The position numbers and the translations under genes were made by a program. The notes under the pieces were generated by a model. It was not told the origin of the DNA. It made no database searches and saw nothing but the letters and a program-made list of their open reading frames with translations. From positions 12,662,716 to 12,726,715 of the forward strand of contig NC_045142.1 of the NCBI RefSeq assembly GCF_008831285.2: a stretch of 64,000 bases of DNA. Reading direction: 5' to 3'. Positions 34,640-47,299 of the stretch are shown one piece after another. Source of the DNA: Nymphaea colorata. Its lineage: Eukaryota; Streptophyta; Magnoliopsida; Nymphaeales; Nymphaeaceae. Numbering within the stretch: position 1 is the stretch's first letter; the number at the start of each line of letters is the position of its first letter.

Positions 34640-35845
34640 TACTATTTTTACATCAAATGGATGGAAAAATGATACAGTTGATGCATTCGAATCAGATACC
34701 ATTGCTCTGGCTTTCTTTTCTTACTGTTTTATGATCCTGAACTCATTAATAACCACTATTTTTTATACTGATTAAGTCTGACGAACTTAGTATTCACTTC
34801 ATTTCCATAATCATTAGCAGATCAATTTTTGAATTCTCTTAGTTACTGTTTTCTTTTCCTCTGCCAAAAGAGTCTCAGACTGTAATAGAGTATTTTCATG
34901 TTCGATCAGCACAGCTGAACAACAACTTTTAAGCTGCTTTGGGTGATTAAAAACTTTTGGAACCACCAGCAAATGGAAAAGGATGGAGGAGTTGATCTAT
35001 GTGAGCAAAAGCAAGCAAATCGAAAGTTGGGAAACAAATTTTAGAAGAGGAAGCTAGTCTGCATATGACTATAGTGTCAGATATAGCATTACGCCAACCA
35101 ACTTAATGAATGATTATAAACGCCAAGGAGAAAAAACAAAGGAAGATCTTTTTCTGTCAACTATCTAACTAACAAACTACGAATGATATTAAACACCAAG
35201 TAGAAAAACAAAGGAAGATCTCTTACTATCAACTATCTCACCAACTTAAGGAATAATGATAAACACCAGCTAGAAAAAGGCAGAGGAGCTATCTGGTACA
35301 TGGTGTATTTATAAGCTGTTTTAGCCAAGTGGAAATTGGTAATACCGAAGCAAATCATAAGTTCATAACTGACCCATATCAAGCAATCATTGACCCGGCA
35401 CATGTCCTATAGACCCTTATTGTCAAACTTTGAAGAAAAGAGTCTTCATTGCCATAAAATAGAGACTACGTTGAATAGCATCTTCAAGGGCTCAACATGG
35501 ATCCCTTCACTGACTTGGCATACAAGCAAAGAATTTCCTCTCTCTACATTGCCTGTAAATTACACACATCATTGCTTTACTTACTACTACCACTGTTTCT
35601 CAAACTAAAATCTCTTCACCTGGCCTGCCATCTATCCATTTGCCATCAGGCAGTGCAACATATACAACATGGACTGAACGCAGTCTGCGAACAGAGGTTT
35701 AGGAGCTGCCCTAAAGCCAATGCCACCAAAGATAATACAGGTGAAGGAAGCAATCCTTGAACAAATTCAAGGAAGCTGTTTCCAACAAAGCCAGTCATGA
35801 TGAGAAGGTTACAACACAGAGTTCCAATTCACCATTTAAAACGTG
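34640..35845 (+). repeat. Palindrome right arm (second piece) with block X, copy 3
   Basis: 34,640-35,080 is the reverse complement of about 25,640-25,990. 35,100-35,845 is X in plus orientation, truncated after CACCATTTAAAACGTG where the other copies continue. The X frame here is broken (35,497-35,760 is in another frame), so this is the most decayed copy. Confidence 0.8.
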
Positions 35846-36500
35846 TAAAATTAAAAACCAGTAAAATCGACCAGAATCACTCCCCTAAGAGTTAAAAGCC
35901 ATGCTAAGTAAATGAAGCAAGCAAAGTGCAATAGTGGAAGAAAGTGACAGAGAATAGTGGTTATACCGTGGATGGCAAGACAAAAAAATTAATCTACTTC
36001 ACCCACCAATAAAATACGATTCATGAACCAACTTGTAATTCAAAACTAACAAATATACAAAACCTTCAACTTATAGAGTATGAAAGCCATTCTACCGGAG
36101 AAAAATATCATCAATCTATACATAATTTAACAATTTAACCACCAAGTCCAAACAAACAAAAGAAAAAAAAAGATCACTATTCATTGAAATCACAACAACA
36201 TATGAAAGGGTTCCAAAACACAAAGAGATGTAATTTCATGGTCAACATCTCAAAAAATGTCCTACGAGTACGTAAAAGTAAACAAAAATCTATGTTAAAT
36301 CAAACAAAGATGTATGGGTTCTCTAGTGTCACCCGACACCTGTGTTTCATATTCAAATCTGGGTCTAAGCCACCGGGTTGATGCGTGTGAAACTGGTTCA
36401 TATTCCCTACTTCCTACTAATTTGGGGAGCCGAACTATGGGAATTCATATGGCTTAGGTTCGAAACACATATTCAATAAATCCACCAAAATCAAATCTAT
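35846..36500. other. No gene recognised
   Basis: AT-rich single-copy-looking DNA following the truncation of X copy 3. No motif is seen. Confidence 0.45.
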
Positions 36501-36870
36501 ATTATTAAAAGTAAATCCTTTTTAGTATTCGAATTTTCTCTCAAGCTTTTGATCCAAACCTGAACTTACATCCAAAGAAAACATAGAAGCTGGCTAAGTT
36601 CTGAATATTACATGAAAGGTTTATTCATAATTTCACTCAGTCTCGAAGCAACTTAGAACTCCAAAGACAATGGAAAAGGAAGAGGATCTCAGCCCCTCAC
36701 CCGGGCAGTACCTCAATATTACATAAACATTTTTCGGGTCTCGGACTTCAATACAATGTGATTTGGATTGAGTTTTAACTGATTCGATCGCCTGGATAGT
36801 GAATCCTCTAATTTGGTTCGGATATGAAAATATCTGAGTTCCGGAACTCAAACCCGACCATTTACTACCC
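36500..36870 (-). repeat. Dispersed repeat R3, copy 2 (inverted)
   Basis: Reverse complement of R3 at 63,525-63,960. Shared anchors include the GAACTCAxATATCTTCATATCC region (complement near 36,820-36,850) and CTAGGTTCTATxTTTTC (near 36,580). It is longer at this end than copy 1. Confidence 0.7.
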
Positions 36871-36945
36871 TCGAGAAATGATACACCTGGCTTGCGTTCA
36901 GTTGACGCCTCTCACGGTCTCACCACTTCGTGGGAGCCGAGAGAG

Positions 36946-37920
<975 letters not shown>

Positions 37921-37922
37921 AC

Positions 37923-37952
37923 GGGTTATGGGCCCACCACGCTTCCGCTGCG
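37923..37952 (+). promoter_or_regulatory. Primer-binding site complementary to internal initiator tRNA-Met
   Basis: Two bases after the LTR lies GGGTTATGGGCCCACCAC, followed by GCTTCCGCTGCG. This is the complement of about 30 consecutive bases of plant initiator tRNA-Met, from the D-arm through the anticodon (CAU) loop. The standard plant site TGGTATCAGAGC is absent here. Priming from a cleaved tRNA half is known for Drosophila copia. The tRNA sequence is from memory. Confidence 0.85.
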
Positions 37953-39840
37953 TGTTTTCCCTTTGCATTCTATCTTCCCGCAAATGGAATAGGGCAGAAA
38001 CGTGGAAGAAGAGGGCACCGACGTGCCTGTTCCTTCCTTTGTTACAAAATGGCAATGGAAGCGTTGGTTTCTGTTGTAGTAGCATAGAAAGGAACAGGGA
38101 GAGGTGACGGACGTGCGTCTTGCCGGTGCCCACCCACTGTTTTGGGGCAGAATCCGTCGCCCTCCGTTGTGATGGAAGCCTCTGTGCTTTTGTTGCAGCG
38201 AGAGACAGAAAAGGGCAGACATGAGGAAAGGGAGCGACGACCTTCATCGCGTGGGCGATGGAAGCCGTCGGCTTCCGTTTCAGCCGCCCGAAGAAAGGGG
38301 AAAACAGAAAAAGGGAAAGGGACGACAGGGAGGAGCGGCGGTTTGGAGGGGTACCGGCCGGGAAAGGGCGACCACCGGCGACAACAATGTCGCCGGACGG
38401 GCTCATCAGGTCCGCTGGTGTCCACCCAAAGCCGCCGGTGTCTTCCCATTGCCGCTACTGCATCCACCTGACGAAAACAGAGGGGGTGGGAGAAAGGGCT
38501 TCGCCCGATTTCGCCACCCACCTTCAAAACAATACCGCTGGGGTCTTACCCGTCGCCGGACGGTGCCATGAGGCCCTACCGGTGCCCGCCCATGGCCCGC
38601 CGGAGGCGATTCCGCCGTTCGGCGTAGGGTAGGCGAGCGGCGGTTTCGTTTTCCCTGAAACCGCCCGCTAGGTCGAATGGGAGACGGTCGGGCGGAAGGT
38701 GGGGAGGCGGGTCGGACCCGGGTCGGGTCAATCTTGACCCGACCCGGATCCATAAACGTTTTAAAAAAAAAATCTCGTTGTGCCCGCTCTTCCGCCCGCT
38801 TTGATTTCAATTTTTTGGATCGGGTCGGGTTTGGTTGGACCTGATCCATATCCATTCAATCTGATTTTATAAACAGAACCGATTCGGTCCGTTTCAGAAC
38901 CGATTCGATCCGTTTCAAGACCGGTTCAGACATTTTGGGACTGATTCGGATTTTTTCTGGACCGATTCAGTTGATTTTCAGACCGGCTCATTCAGTTTCA
39001 GAACCGATTTGGGTCTTTTCAAAACGATTCAGAGTTGTTTGACACCGGTTCTTTCCCTTTTCTGACCGGTTCACCTAGTTTTCCACTGGTTCGGTCCATT
39101 TAGGACTGATACGGGACCGGTTCTAAGCTAGAGGAAGCTGGTATATGTGGTTGTATGCCCATTTAGGGTGTTTAATGGATTGGTTCGATCATTTTAGATC
39201 GATACGGTACCAATTCATTATGTTTTATGGAGCTTTAATAAACAATTTAGATAGTATTAAGTTGATTATGCAGAAATGATTCATGTGATTCGTGTATTTC
39301 ATTTTATATGTGTTATTATAACATATTCTTGTATCATGTTTTGTTTAGGATTATGCTAAAGTTAGTTTTATTGCATGATCATAAATTTTATACGATAACG
39401 CTAATGTAAAGAGCCTATGATTAGTTAAATCATGTCATACCTCACCAAAGTGACTACACATGATTTAAAGGCACATTAGTGTTTCATGTTGTATTTATTC
39501 TCATTTGAAGTAACATAATTACCCAAAGGTAGTGTGTTATGTTCAAGAGAATAAGTAGAGTAAAATAGGAAAATAGATCTTGATATAATTCTGTCATTTT
39601 ACACCCAAAGGTGTTATGCTTAACTATAGTTTGGATTTACATTTTCTAGTTTTACTAGATAAAGTTGAGACGGAATACATGTCCGTATTAGGTATATTAC
39701 CAAAGTAGTATCCTAATGACCCCGAGTATTTGTCTTGGAAATAGTAGACATAAAGAGCCTTTATTTGGTGTACTGTTCCATATGGTTTGTCTCATATAAT
39801 GCATGTCAACTTGTAGATGTCTTTTGTCGTCTGCAGTGCC
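37953..39840 (+). other. Long leader of the decayed copia element
   Basis: Nearly 1.9 kb between primer site and gag. 38,090-38,760 is strikingly GC-rich compared with the window, with overlapping open frames on both strands (38,042-38,632) that are low-complexity (Arg, Pro, Ser-rich) and match no domain I know. After it comes the degenerate ACCGATTCGG-type repeat and then AT-rich sequence. It may be an untranslated leader or captured host DNA. Confidence 0.6.
38870..39120. repeat. Degenerate ACCGATTCGGTCCGTTT repeat
   Basis: About ten imperfect units of 20-30 bp built on GAACCGATTCGGTCCGTTTC with CCGGTTC variants. Confidence 0.8.
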
Positions 39841-39851
39841 TGGATTTATTT

Positions 39852-40340
39852 ATTTTAATGGCTCAAATTCTATCCCTTTACTTGATGATTCAAATTATGC
39901 TGAATGGAAATAAAATGTTGTGTTTACATTGGGGTATATGGATCTAGATATGGCTTTGAGGCGACCTGAGCCACCATCTTTTACACCAGAAAGTACACAT
40001 AATGAAATAGTGTATTTTGACAAGTGGGAGCATTCTAACCGACTAAGCTTGTTGCTTTTGCCATCAAGGGTCGCTAAGAACATACGTGGTGCTATCCCAC
40101 CTTGTAGATCGGTGAGAGAGTTCTTGGATGCAGTTGAGGCTCAGTTTGTCAGTTCCCAGCATATGTTAGAAATGAGGAACATTGCTTCTCAATTGAATGA
40201 CATGAAGTTTACTATTTCTGAATCATTCTTGGTACTTTGACCTCTTTACCAGCTGAATACACTCCTTTTAAGATCAGTTACAACACACATAATACTGAAT
40301 CTGAATGGACATTCAAAGTGTGTTGAAGAGGAGGAAAGGA
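39852..40340 (+). pseudogene. Copia gag, decayed
   Basis: Frames encode FNGSNSIPLLDDSNYAEWK, a stop, then NVVFTLGYMDLDMALRRPEP, a KWEHSNRLSLLLLPSRVAKN segment and ISESFLVL before another stop. This is the N-terminal core of copia gag. No clean initiator frame is visible. Confidence 0.85.
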
Positions 40341-40346
40341 TGAAGG

Positions 40347-43300
40347 GTGAGAAGTTGCAAAGTGCACATGGTTTCTCACTCTAGGGCTGGTAAAGTTGGC
40401 ATAAAGAAACGTTTAATGAAAAGGAGTGCCAAGAAAAAGTCATCAAGTCAACCTGCTTCTCAAACTGCGCAGACTAACTTAGCTCCTATAAAGTGTTTCT
40501 TTTGCAAGAAAAAGGGGCATAAGAAGTCAGACTGCATCAAGTATAAGAATTGGTTAGAGAACAAAGGTAACATGTCATTTGTTTCACTTGAAAGTAATAT
40601 GTTACATGTTCCTATTAATAGCTGGTGGATTGACTCTGGTGCTACTGTGCATATTACCAATTCTTTACAGGACTTTCTGATCAAAAGGGAACCAACGCTA
40701 CATGAGAGGAGCATTTTCTCAAGAAACAAAATGCACTCACTTGTGAAGGCTGTAGGAGAATGCCAGATTAGGCTTGATACTGACTTTGTTTTGGATCTTC
40801 ATTATGTTTTCTTTGTTCCATCATATAGTAGAAACTTGATTTTTGTATCAAGACTGGACAAATTTGATTTCTGTTTAAAGTTTGAGAATTCAAAGATGTT
40901 CATTTATAAAGATCTTGTTGAAACTGGTTCTACTATTTTGTGTGATGGTTTATACAAGTTGAATGTGAAGATCCAATCTCCTGAATCGTTGGTTTCTAGT
41001 CATAATATAATTGGCAATAAGCGTAGTACCATAAAGGATGATTCATACATGCTATGGCACCGCCGTTTGGGTCATATATCTGAAAAGAGAATAAGGAGAC
41101 TCATAAATGAAGGGATCTTACGATCTCTTGATTTTACAGATAACGACATATGTGTAAATTGCATAAAGGCAAAGCAAACTAACATATATAAAGAAGGTGT
41201 CGAGGCAAAGGCAAAGCAAACTAACATATATGAAAAGTTAGGAATTGTTCACATAGATGTTTGTGGACCTTTTCCTCCTTGTTACACAGGCGAAAAGTAT
41301 TTTGTCACCTTTATAGATGACTATTCTCGGTATTTGTATCTCTACTTAATCTTTGAAAAATCTGATGTGTGTCAAGTTTTCAAGGACTATAAGAAAGAAG
41401 TAGAGAAACAAACCGATGGGGTTATCAAGATAGTCAGATCAGATAGAGGTGGTGAATATTATAGTAGGTTCACTGAGATGGGACAAAGGGATGAACTATT
41501 AGCACGATTTCTAAAGGAAGAAGGCATTGTGCCTCAATACAACATGCCAGGCAGTGCCTACTAAAATGGTGTGGCTGAAAGAAGAAATCGTACGCTTAAA
41601 GAAATGGTTTGAGCTATGTTAAATTACTCTACTCTCCCTCTAACATTGTGCGGTGAAGCTCTCAGGACAGCAGTGCATATCCAAAATAGGGTTTCTACTA
41701 AAGCTGTTCCTACAACTCCTTACGAGTTATGGATAGGTAGGAAACCTTCTCTTTCTTATATGCACATATGGGGATGTCCTGCTGAAGCTAAATTGTGTAA
41801 CCCATACATAAAAGCCTTTGATCCTAGAACAACCAGTGGTTTCTTTATTGGTTATCCAAAAAGATCGAAAGGTTATAGGTTTTATTGTCCATCTCATACA
41901 CCACATATTGTGGAAACAGATAAAGCTAAGTTCCTGGAAGATGGCTCATTTGGGTTAGATGCATTACAAAACATCACTTTTGAGGAAATACAGGATACTG
42001 AATGTAGACCTGATAAAGAGAATGTAAATGTGTATGATTATGATGTCTCTCATGATGACACGAATGCAAATCATACAGGCAATGCATCAAATCCAGATGA
42101 ATTACATATAGATCATACTGATGAACACGAACAGGATGTAGACATACAAATTGAAAATGATCAATTACCTGTTCATAGATCTGCAAGAGCCAGGAGATCT
42201 GCCATATCATCAAACTATGTGGTATACCTACAAGAGCCTAGTGATTTCATAGATGTTGATGATGATCCTTTCACATTCAATGAAGCCGTTGAAAGCAAAC
42301 AATACAGGTTCTGGATTAATGTCATGAAAGAAGAGCTTGACTCTATGGCTAAAAACCAGACATAGAGTCTTGTATCGTTGCCTAAAGGAGTAAAACCCGT
42401 AGGGTGTAAATGGGTCTATAAGACCAAGAGGGACTCTAAAGGCAATATAGAGAGATACAAAGCAAGATTAGTTGCTAAAGGATTTACACAAATGGAGGGC
42501 ATTGACTATAATGAGACATATTCACTTGTCTCTGCTAAAGAGTCAATGAGGATTGTCCTTGCACTTGTAGCTCATTTTGACTTAGAGCTACATCAGATGA
42601 ATGTGAAAACGGCTTTCTTGAATGGTGATTTGGATGAAGAGGTATATATGGATCAACCTCAAGGGTTTTCTGAGAGTGGTAAAGATCATTTGGTATGCAA
42701 ACTTAATAAAGCGATTTATGGACTTAAATAGGCCTCACGTCAATGGTACATTAAGTTTTCCGAAGTCATTACGACTTTTGGGTTTACAGAAAACATCATT
42801 GATCGATGTGTGTATCTTAAGATATGTGGGAGTAAGTTCATAATTTTGACTTTATATGTGGATGACATTTTGATTGCTTCAAATGATCTTCAATTGCTAA
42901 TAGAAACCAAACATTTTCTCGCATCTCATTTTGAGATGAAGGACATGGGTGAGGCTTCATTTGTTCTCGGCATTGAGATTCGTCGAGGCAGATCTAAATG
43001 TGTTTTAAGTCTCTCCCAATCAGCATACATCAATAAAGTTCTTAAGAGATATGGGATGGAGAATTGTTCTCCTATTTCGGCACCCATAGGTAAAGGGGAT
43101 AAATTGAGCATAAATGATTGTCCAAAGGACGAATTTGAAAAGGCACAAATGATCAACATTCCATATGCATCAGTGGTTGACAGCTTACAGTATGCGCAAA
43201 TTTGCAATAAGTCTGACATTTCCTTTGCTGTTGGGATGCTTGGTAGATTTCAATCTAATTCAGACATTTCACATTGGAAGGCCGTAAAGAGAGTCATGTG

Positions 43301-43827
43301 ATACTTGCAAGGGACAAAAGATTACATGTCGCAAGGTGGACCATTTAGAAGTGATTGACTATTCTGATGCCGATCTTGGAGGATGTACCGATAGTAGAAA
43401 GTTTACTACTGGTTTTGTTTTCCTTCTATCAGGAGGTGCCATCTTATAGGGGAGCAAAAAGTAGACTGTGACTGCTGCTCACACCATGAAAGCAAAATTC
43501 ATTGCATTATATGAGACTACATCGCAGGCAATTTGGATAAAGAACTTCATTTCACAGCTCAAGATAGTGGAATCTATTGAGAGTCCACTTAAGGTTCACA
43601 GTGATAATGAAGCTGCAGTGTCCTTTTCCAACAACAACAAAAGTACTACTTCTTGTAAGCATATGGAACTTAAGTATTTTGTTGTTAAGGAAAGGACAGA
43701 GAATCAACTAGTGTGTATTCAATACATTGGGACTACAGATATGGTTGCAGATCCTTTTACTAAAGTGCTAGCATCTGGTATGTCCTTTGAACATGTTAAG
43801 AGAATGAGTTTGTGTAGTTCAATGTAA
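40347..43827 (+). pseudogene. Copia pol polyprotein, decayed
   Basis: Zinc knuckle CFFCKKKGHKKSDC (CX2CX4HX4C, about 40,495). Protease SWWIDSGATVHIT (40,620). GAG-pre-integrase LWHRRLGHIS with CVNC (41,055-41,165). Integrase D in HIDVCGPF, D in VRSDRGGEY and E in NGVAERRNRTL, with a stop between SAY and NGV (41,562). RT: RYKARLVAKGFTQMEGIDYN, the YVDDI box (42,860) and a stop after AIYGLK (42,729). RNase H: YSDADLGGC, HSDNEAA and the MVADPFTKVL end. Internal stops appear at about 41,562, 41,609, 42,363, 42,729, 43,299, 43,447 and 43,462; most are explained by C-to-T or G-to-A changes. Compared with intact copia pols all domains are present and collinear. Confidence 0.93.
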
Positions 43828-44016
43828 ACACACTATTATGCAACATTTATGAATGTGATCACATACAGTTTGTTGATTCTCATTAAGTTTGTTGTCTATT
43901 TATTTTGTATTCTCATTTGTTTGTTGAGAAGTTTTGTAAGACAACAAGGTGGGACCTTGGAATGGATTTTAAGGCTAATCCATTCATTTTGTTTATCCTT
44001 GATATCGACTTGGACT

Positions 44017-44026
44017 AGTGGGAGAT
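44017..44026 (+). promoter_or_regulatory. Polypurine tract of the decayed copia element
   Basis: AGTGGGAGAT directly before the 3' LTR TGTTGGG, a common plant copia plus-strand primer sequence. Confidence 0.85.
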
Positions 44027-44421
44027 TGTTGGGATTTCTCCATCTAGATAGTCCTGCGTCGATACGGGTCCATATCCGTTTCGAACCCTAAGTATAAATA
44101 CTCGTGTCTTGTGATGGTGTGAGACACATCAAGTTTTTTCCGTCTGGGTAATCGGTCCCCTTAGCCATACGTGAATTGCCTGTCCCCATCACTGGGCTGC
44201 TATGGCTGAGGAGAGAAACCCATTGCCGCCGCCGCTAACTCCGCAGGGGAACGACTCTATGGGGACTGTAGCCGTTCTTCCCACAGCCGCCGACATTCAG
44301 TCGGCGGTCGCCTCTATAGGTTCTTCTTCCGCCCCTATGAAACACATGAATCATGAATGCTCATTTTCGATTTCTGCATTTTCGTTTGTGCGCTATCTAG
44401 ATTCCTAGCAAAGTTCCAACA
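44027..44421 (+). repeat. 3' LTR of the decayed copia element
   Basis: 395 bp; TATA box at 44,093-44,100. Here the LTR frame starting MAEERNPLPPPLTPQGNDSM stays open for 68 codons (44,202-44,408), because two small differences from the 5' LTR remove its stop. Confidence 0.95.
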
Positions 44422-45885
44422 CAACATCCTTGTATGTTTTTCTTCTTGTTCTCCTCGTCCTCCTCTTTTTATCGAAGAACATAGCATTGCGAATTTCTGT
44501 TTGCCTTGTCAGAACTACTTTTTATTTTCTGCTTTCTTTTGGGCCTTCCTTTTTTCACTCTGATATTTGATCGTTCACTTTCTAAATCTTCCTATTGTCA
44601 TATGTGTTTTCCAACTTCTCGATTTCTTGGTTGTTTTTGGATATGCATTCATACAGTATCATGTTAGCTGGTGTTTATTGATCTGAAACAGCTCAAATGC
44701 ATTCGATCGGTTGACCATGGACGATGGGAAATGTGAATTGAGACCTTAGTCTTAATTTTCCTTGATTCTCTTTGTTTTTTAAACATTTCCAATTTTCCCA
44801 TACTTTTGAGTTAAAATGAAAAGAAAGTCAATGGGACATGCCATGCAGCAATGGTCTTTCGACTCTTTTGTCTATAGTGTGCGTAGACATAAAAAGAATG
44901 GCAATTTCTGGAGTTCTCTGGCACTGGTAGGCATATAGCAGTTTACACGACAAGGGTAACATGAAGTGTGAATGAAGCAATTTGTTCTTCTTGTCCTTTT
45001 CCTGGAATGTCGCCATTGAAGCTCTTTGCGAGCTTTATTTAAGCTCCCTAATGTGTTTGTTGTCTTCATGTGATAAAATTCGATGGGCATCAGAAACTCG
45101 CTTCGTAGACGTGGTCCTGGCTTTGATGTACTGTTGTGAGTTATAAGATTAAGTTTAGATTCTAGAATATTGGAGAACCTTTTGTGTACCAAAACTTCTA
45201 ATATTCAGTTTATTTTATCCTTTTTTATTTAAGCAGGTAAATAATGTTGGGACAAATATAAGGAAGCCAATTGTGGAATATACAGTGGATGATTTTTCAT
45301 TTTTAATTTTCTCTTAGATTTTCTCGAAAAGAACAACTTTGCCGAGAAGTACCTAAGAAAAACCTTGCTGATAAAAAGTTAAAAACCCAAGAATGATGTT
45401 TGAGGCTATGATATGACTATAACAGTTTAGTGTATGTAGAGCAGTTTGGTTGATGATGCCTGCTAGATGTCCGTGTAATTTTTCTCTATTCAGAACTTTC
45501 TACCATGTAAATTTAGATTCTGTCTTTGTATTAAGTATCCTTCAACACCAAATGGACATACAGAGAATATTTACATTATGTTTTATTGGGCTGCTAAGCT
45601 TCTATTTGGGGCATTTCTTAGCAATATGCAAGTTTATTGTGTCAGGGATATGGAACAAATATTCAATATTCAGTTTTGTCCATCACGCTGGCTTTTTGAC
45701 ATGATACGTGGTTTGAAAGCTGACGATGCTACTCATGAACGATCAAACTTTTTTGCAGCCGTTTATCAAATTTACGGGGCTGGTTTTTCTAATCTGACTA
45801 CAGTTTTCCATTATGCTAATAGGTGCATTTTCTATTAAACTTTCTTGATATTCTAATAAAAGTTGATGAGCCAATGCTACTCACG
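44422..45885 (+). pseudogene. SDR pseudogene copy 2 (3' part) and intron remnants
   Basis: Continues from 37,523: the end of exon 2 (CAACATCCTT before GTATGT), intron 2, and exon 3 from 45,237 ([20 protein letters not shown] then SFL). A deletion joins it to sequence matching 11,112 onward. Exon 4, exon 5 and the catalytic YxxxK are gone. The remainder to 45,885 matches intron 4 of copy 1. Confidence 0.88.
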
Positions 45886-47299
45886 TAGATTGAGATTTAC
45901 ATTTTTCCTGGTGACTTAGTTCGTTAGCATTTTGAGACCAGATGGATGGTGGCGACTGCGAGGCAGAAGGCTTATCACATTGGAAGTCAAAGTGCTTCAT
46001 GTAACAGTTCAATGGCGTGGACAGCAACAACAGATGGCTAATTATGTTCGTGCTTTCTTCACCTAGATCTTGTACCCTTCTCGTTCATGTAACTTGGGGA
46101 TAGTCTCTCTTTTGCCTCTCAACGCAAAATAATCCGTCTCTGCAACACACAACAGGTTAGGATGCTGCTGTCCGTAGCACAATAGTCTCGAATTTTGTGC
46201 TTTTGGTAATTGATGAACCATAACTTCATCGGAGCTGGTGACAAGGCTTTGAAAATTTCGAGATAGTATAGCAGGTATCATATATATATATTGGCCGCGG
46301 ACTTTCCAAGGGAAGAGTAGTGTTTGCCCAAGAAGATTGGAAGGAGAAATGAGAAAACACATGTACGCCAAAAAAAAACAAAGATAGGGAGTGGAGATAT
46401 TTGGAAATTATTTTAAAAGAGTGTCCTTTTTAGTCTTTTAATTTTATTGATTTTTTTTTGTTTTTACAAAAAAAGTTTTGTTTTTTATTAATTAGGAACA
46501 TTTTCGTTATTAATTTCATGCGCCAGTATGATGTACACCCACTTCAAAGAAATCGCCTGCTGAAAATGAATGTGTTCATATGTTCATCTATGCTCACACA
46601 CACACAAAAAAAAAACAAAGGTACACATGAAGCAAAACAACTTTTCTTGCAGTACATAAATGAGGACGGCAAAATGAAAGGGAGCCACATTCTTTTTGCT
46701 CTATTGGTTGTTAGCTCTTCGTGCAAGAAGCTAGGAGCGGCCATAAGGCTGGCCTGATGTTTGAAAGTCGGGCCCGATTCTTGAAACCTAGGCCTGGCTT
46801 GGCCCCGGCTCGTTATAATAAAAAAACATTTTTCAAAAACAAATTTCTTTGAATACAAAATATATTTTTAATAATAAAACATATATTATTAATAAAAATA
46901 TATTTTTTAAATTATCCAACCTGGTTGGGCCCTATCGAGCCGATCCGGGTCGGCCCATGGAGCCCGGGACCCGGCCCAGCGTCGACCCACCCTTAGCTGA
47001 AGCTTGGTGCACAGAAAAGCCTAATTTTTCTATTGTCTCGGAGACACATGGGACTTCAAAGTTAGAAGAAACTAAAAACTGTCAATGATAGCTTTGTGGA
47101 AGGCAACTACTAGAATGAATCCAGAAAAAAAAAATGTGCGTGGTCTTGTAGTTATGAAAATAATATAAAATAGAATGCCATGGAAAAGCAGGACAAATGA
47201 ATCATAATTTCTTATAGAACTTGCAATGTTCTCATGAAATATAGATTAGATAACCCATGAACCCTGAATGATATATATTTCATTTCAATTAACAAAAGA
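45886..47299. repeat. Duplicated non-coding segment (copy 2)
   Basis: Collinear with 14,376-15,774, with the same GGGCCC-rich patches (46,745-46,815 and 46,920-46,990) and the AT-rich tract between them. No gene is recognised. Confidence 0.6.

Noticed and set aside
38042-38855. ORFs of 90-190 codons on both strands of the copia leader
   Set aside because: Low-complexity frames caused by high GC content; none continues into gag.
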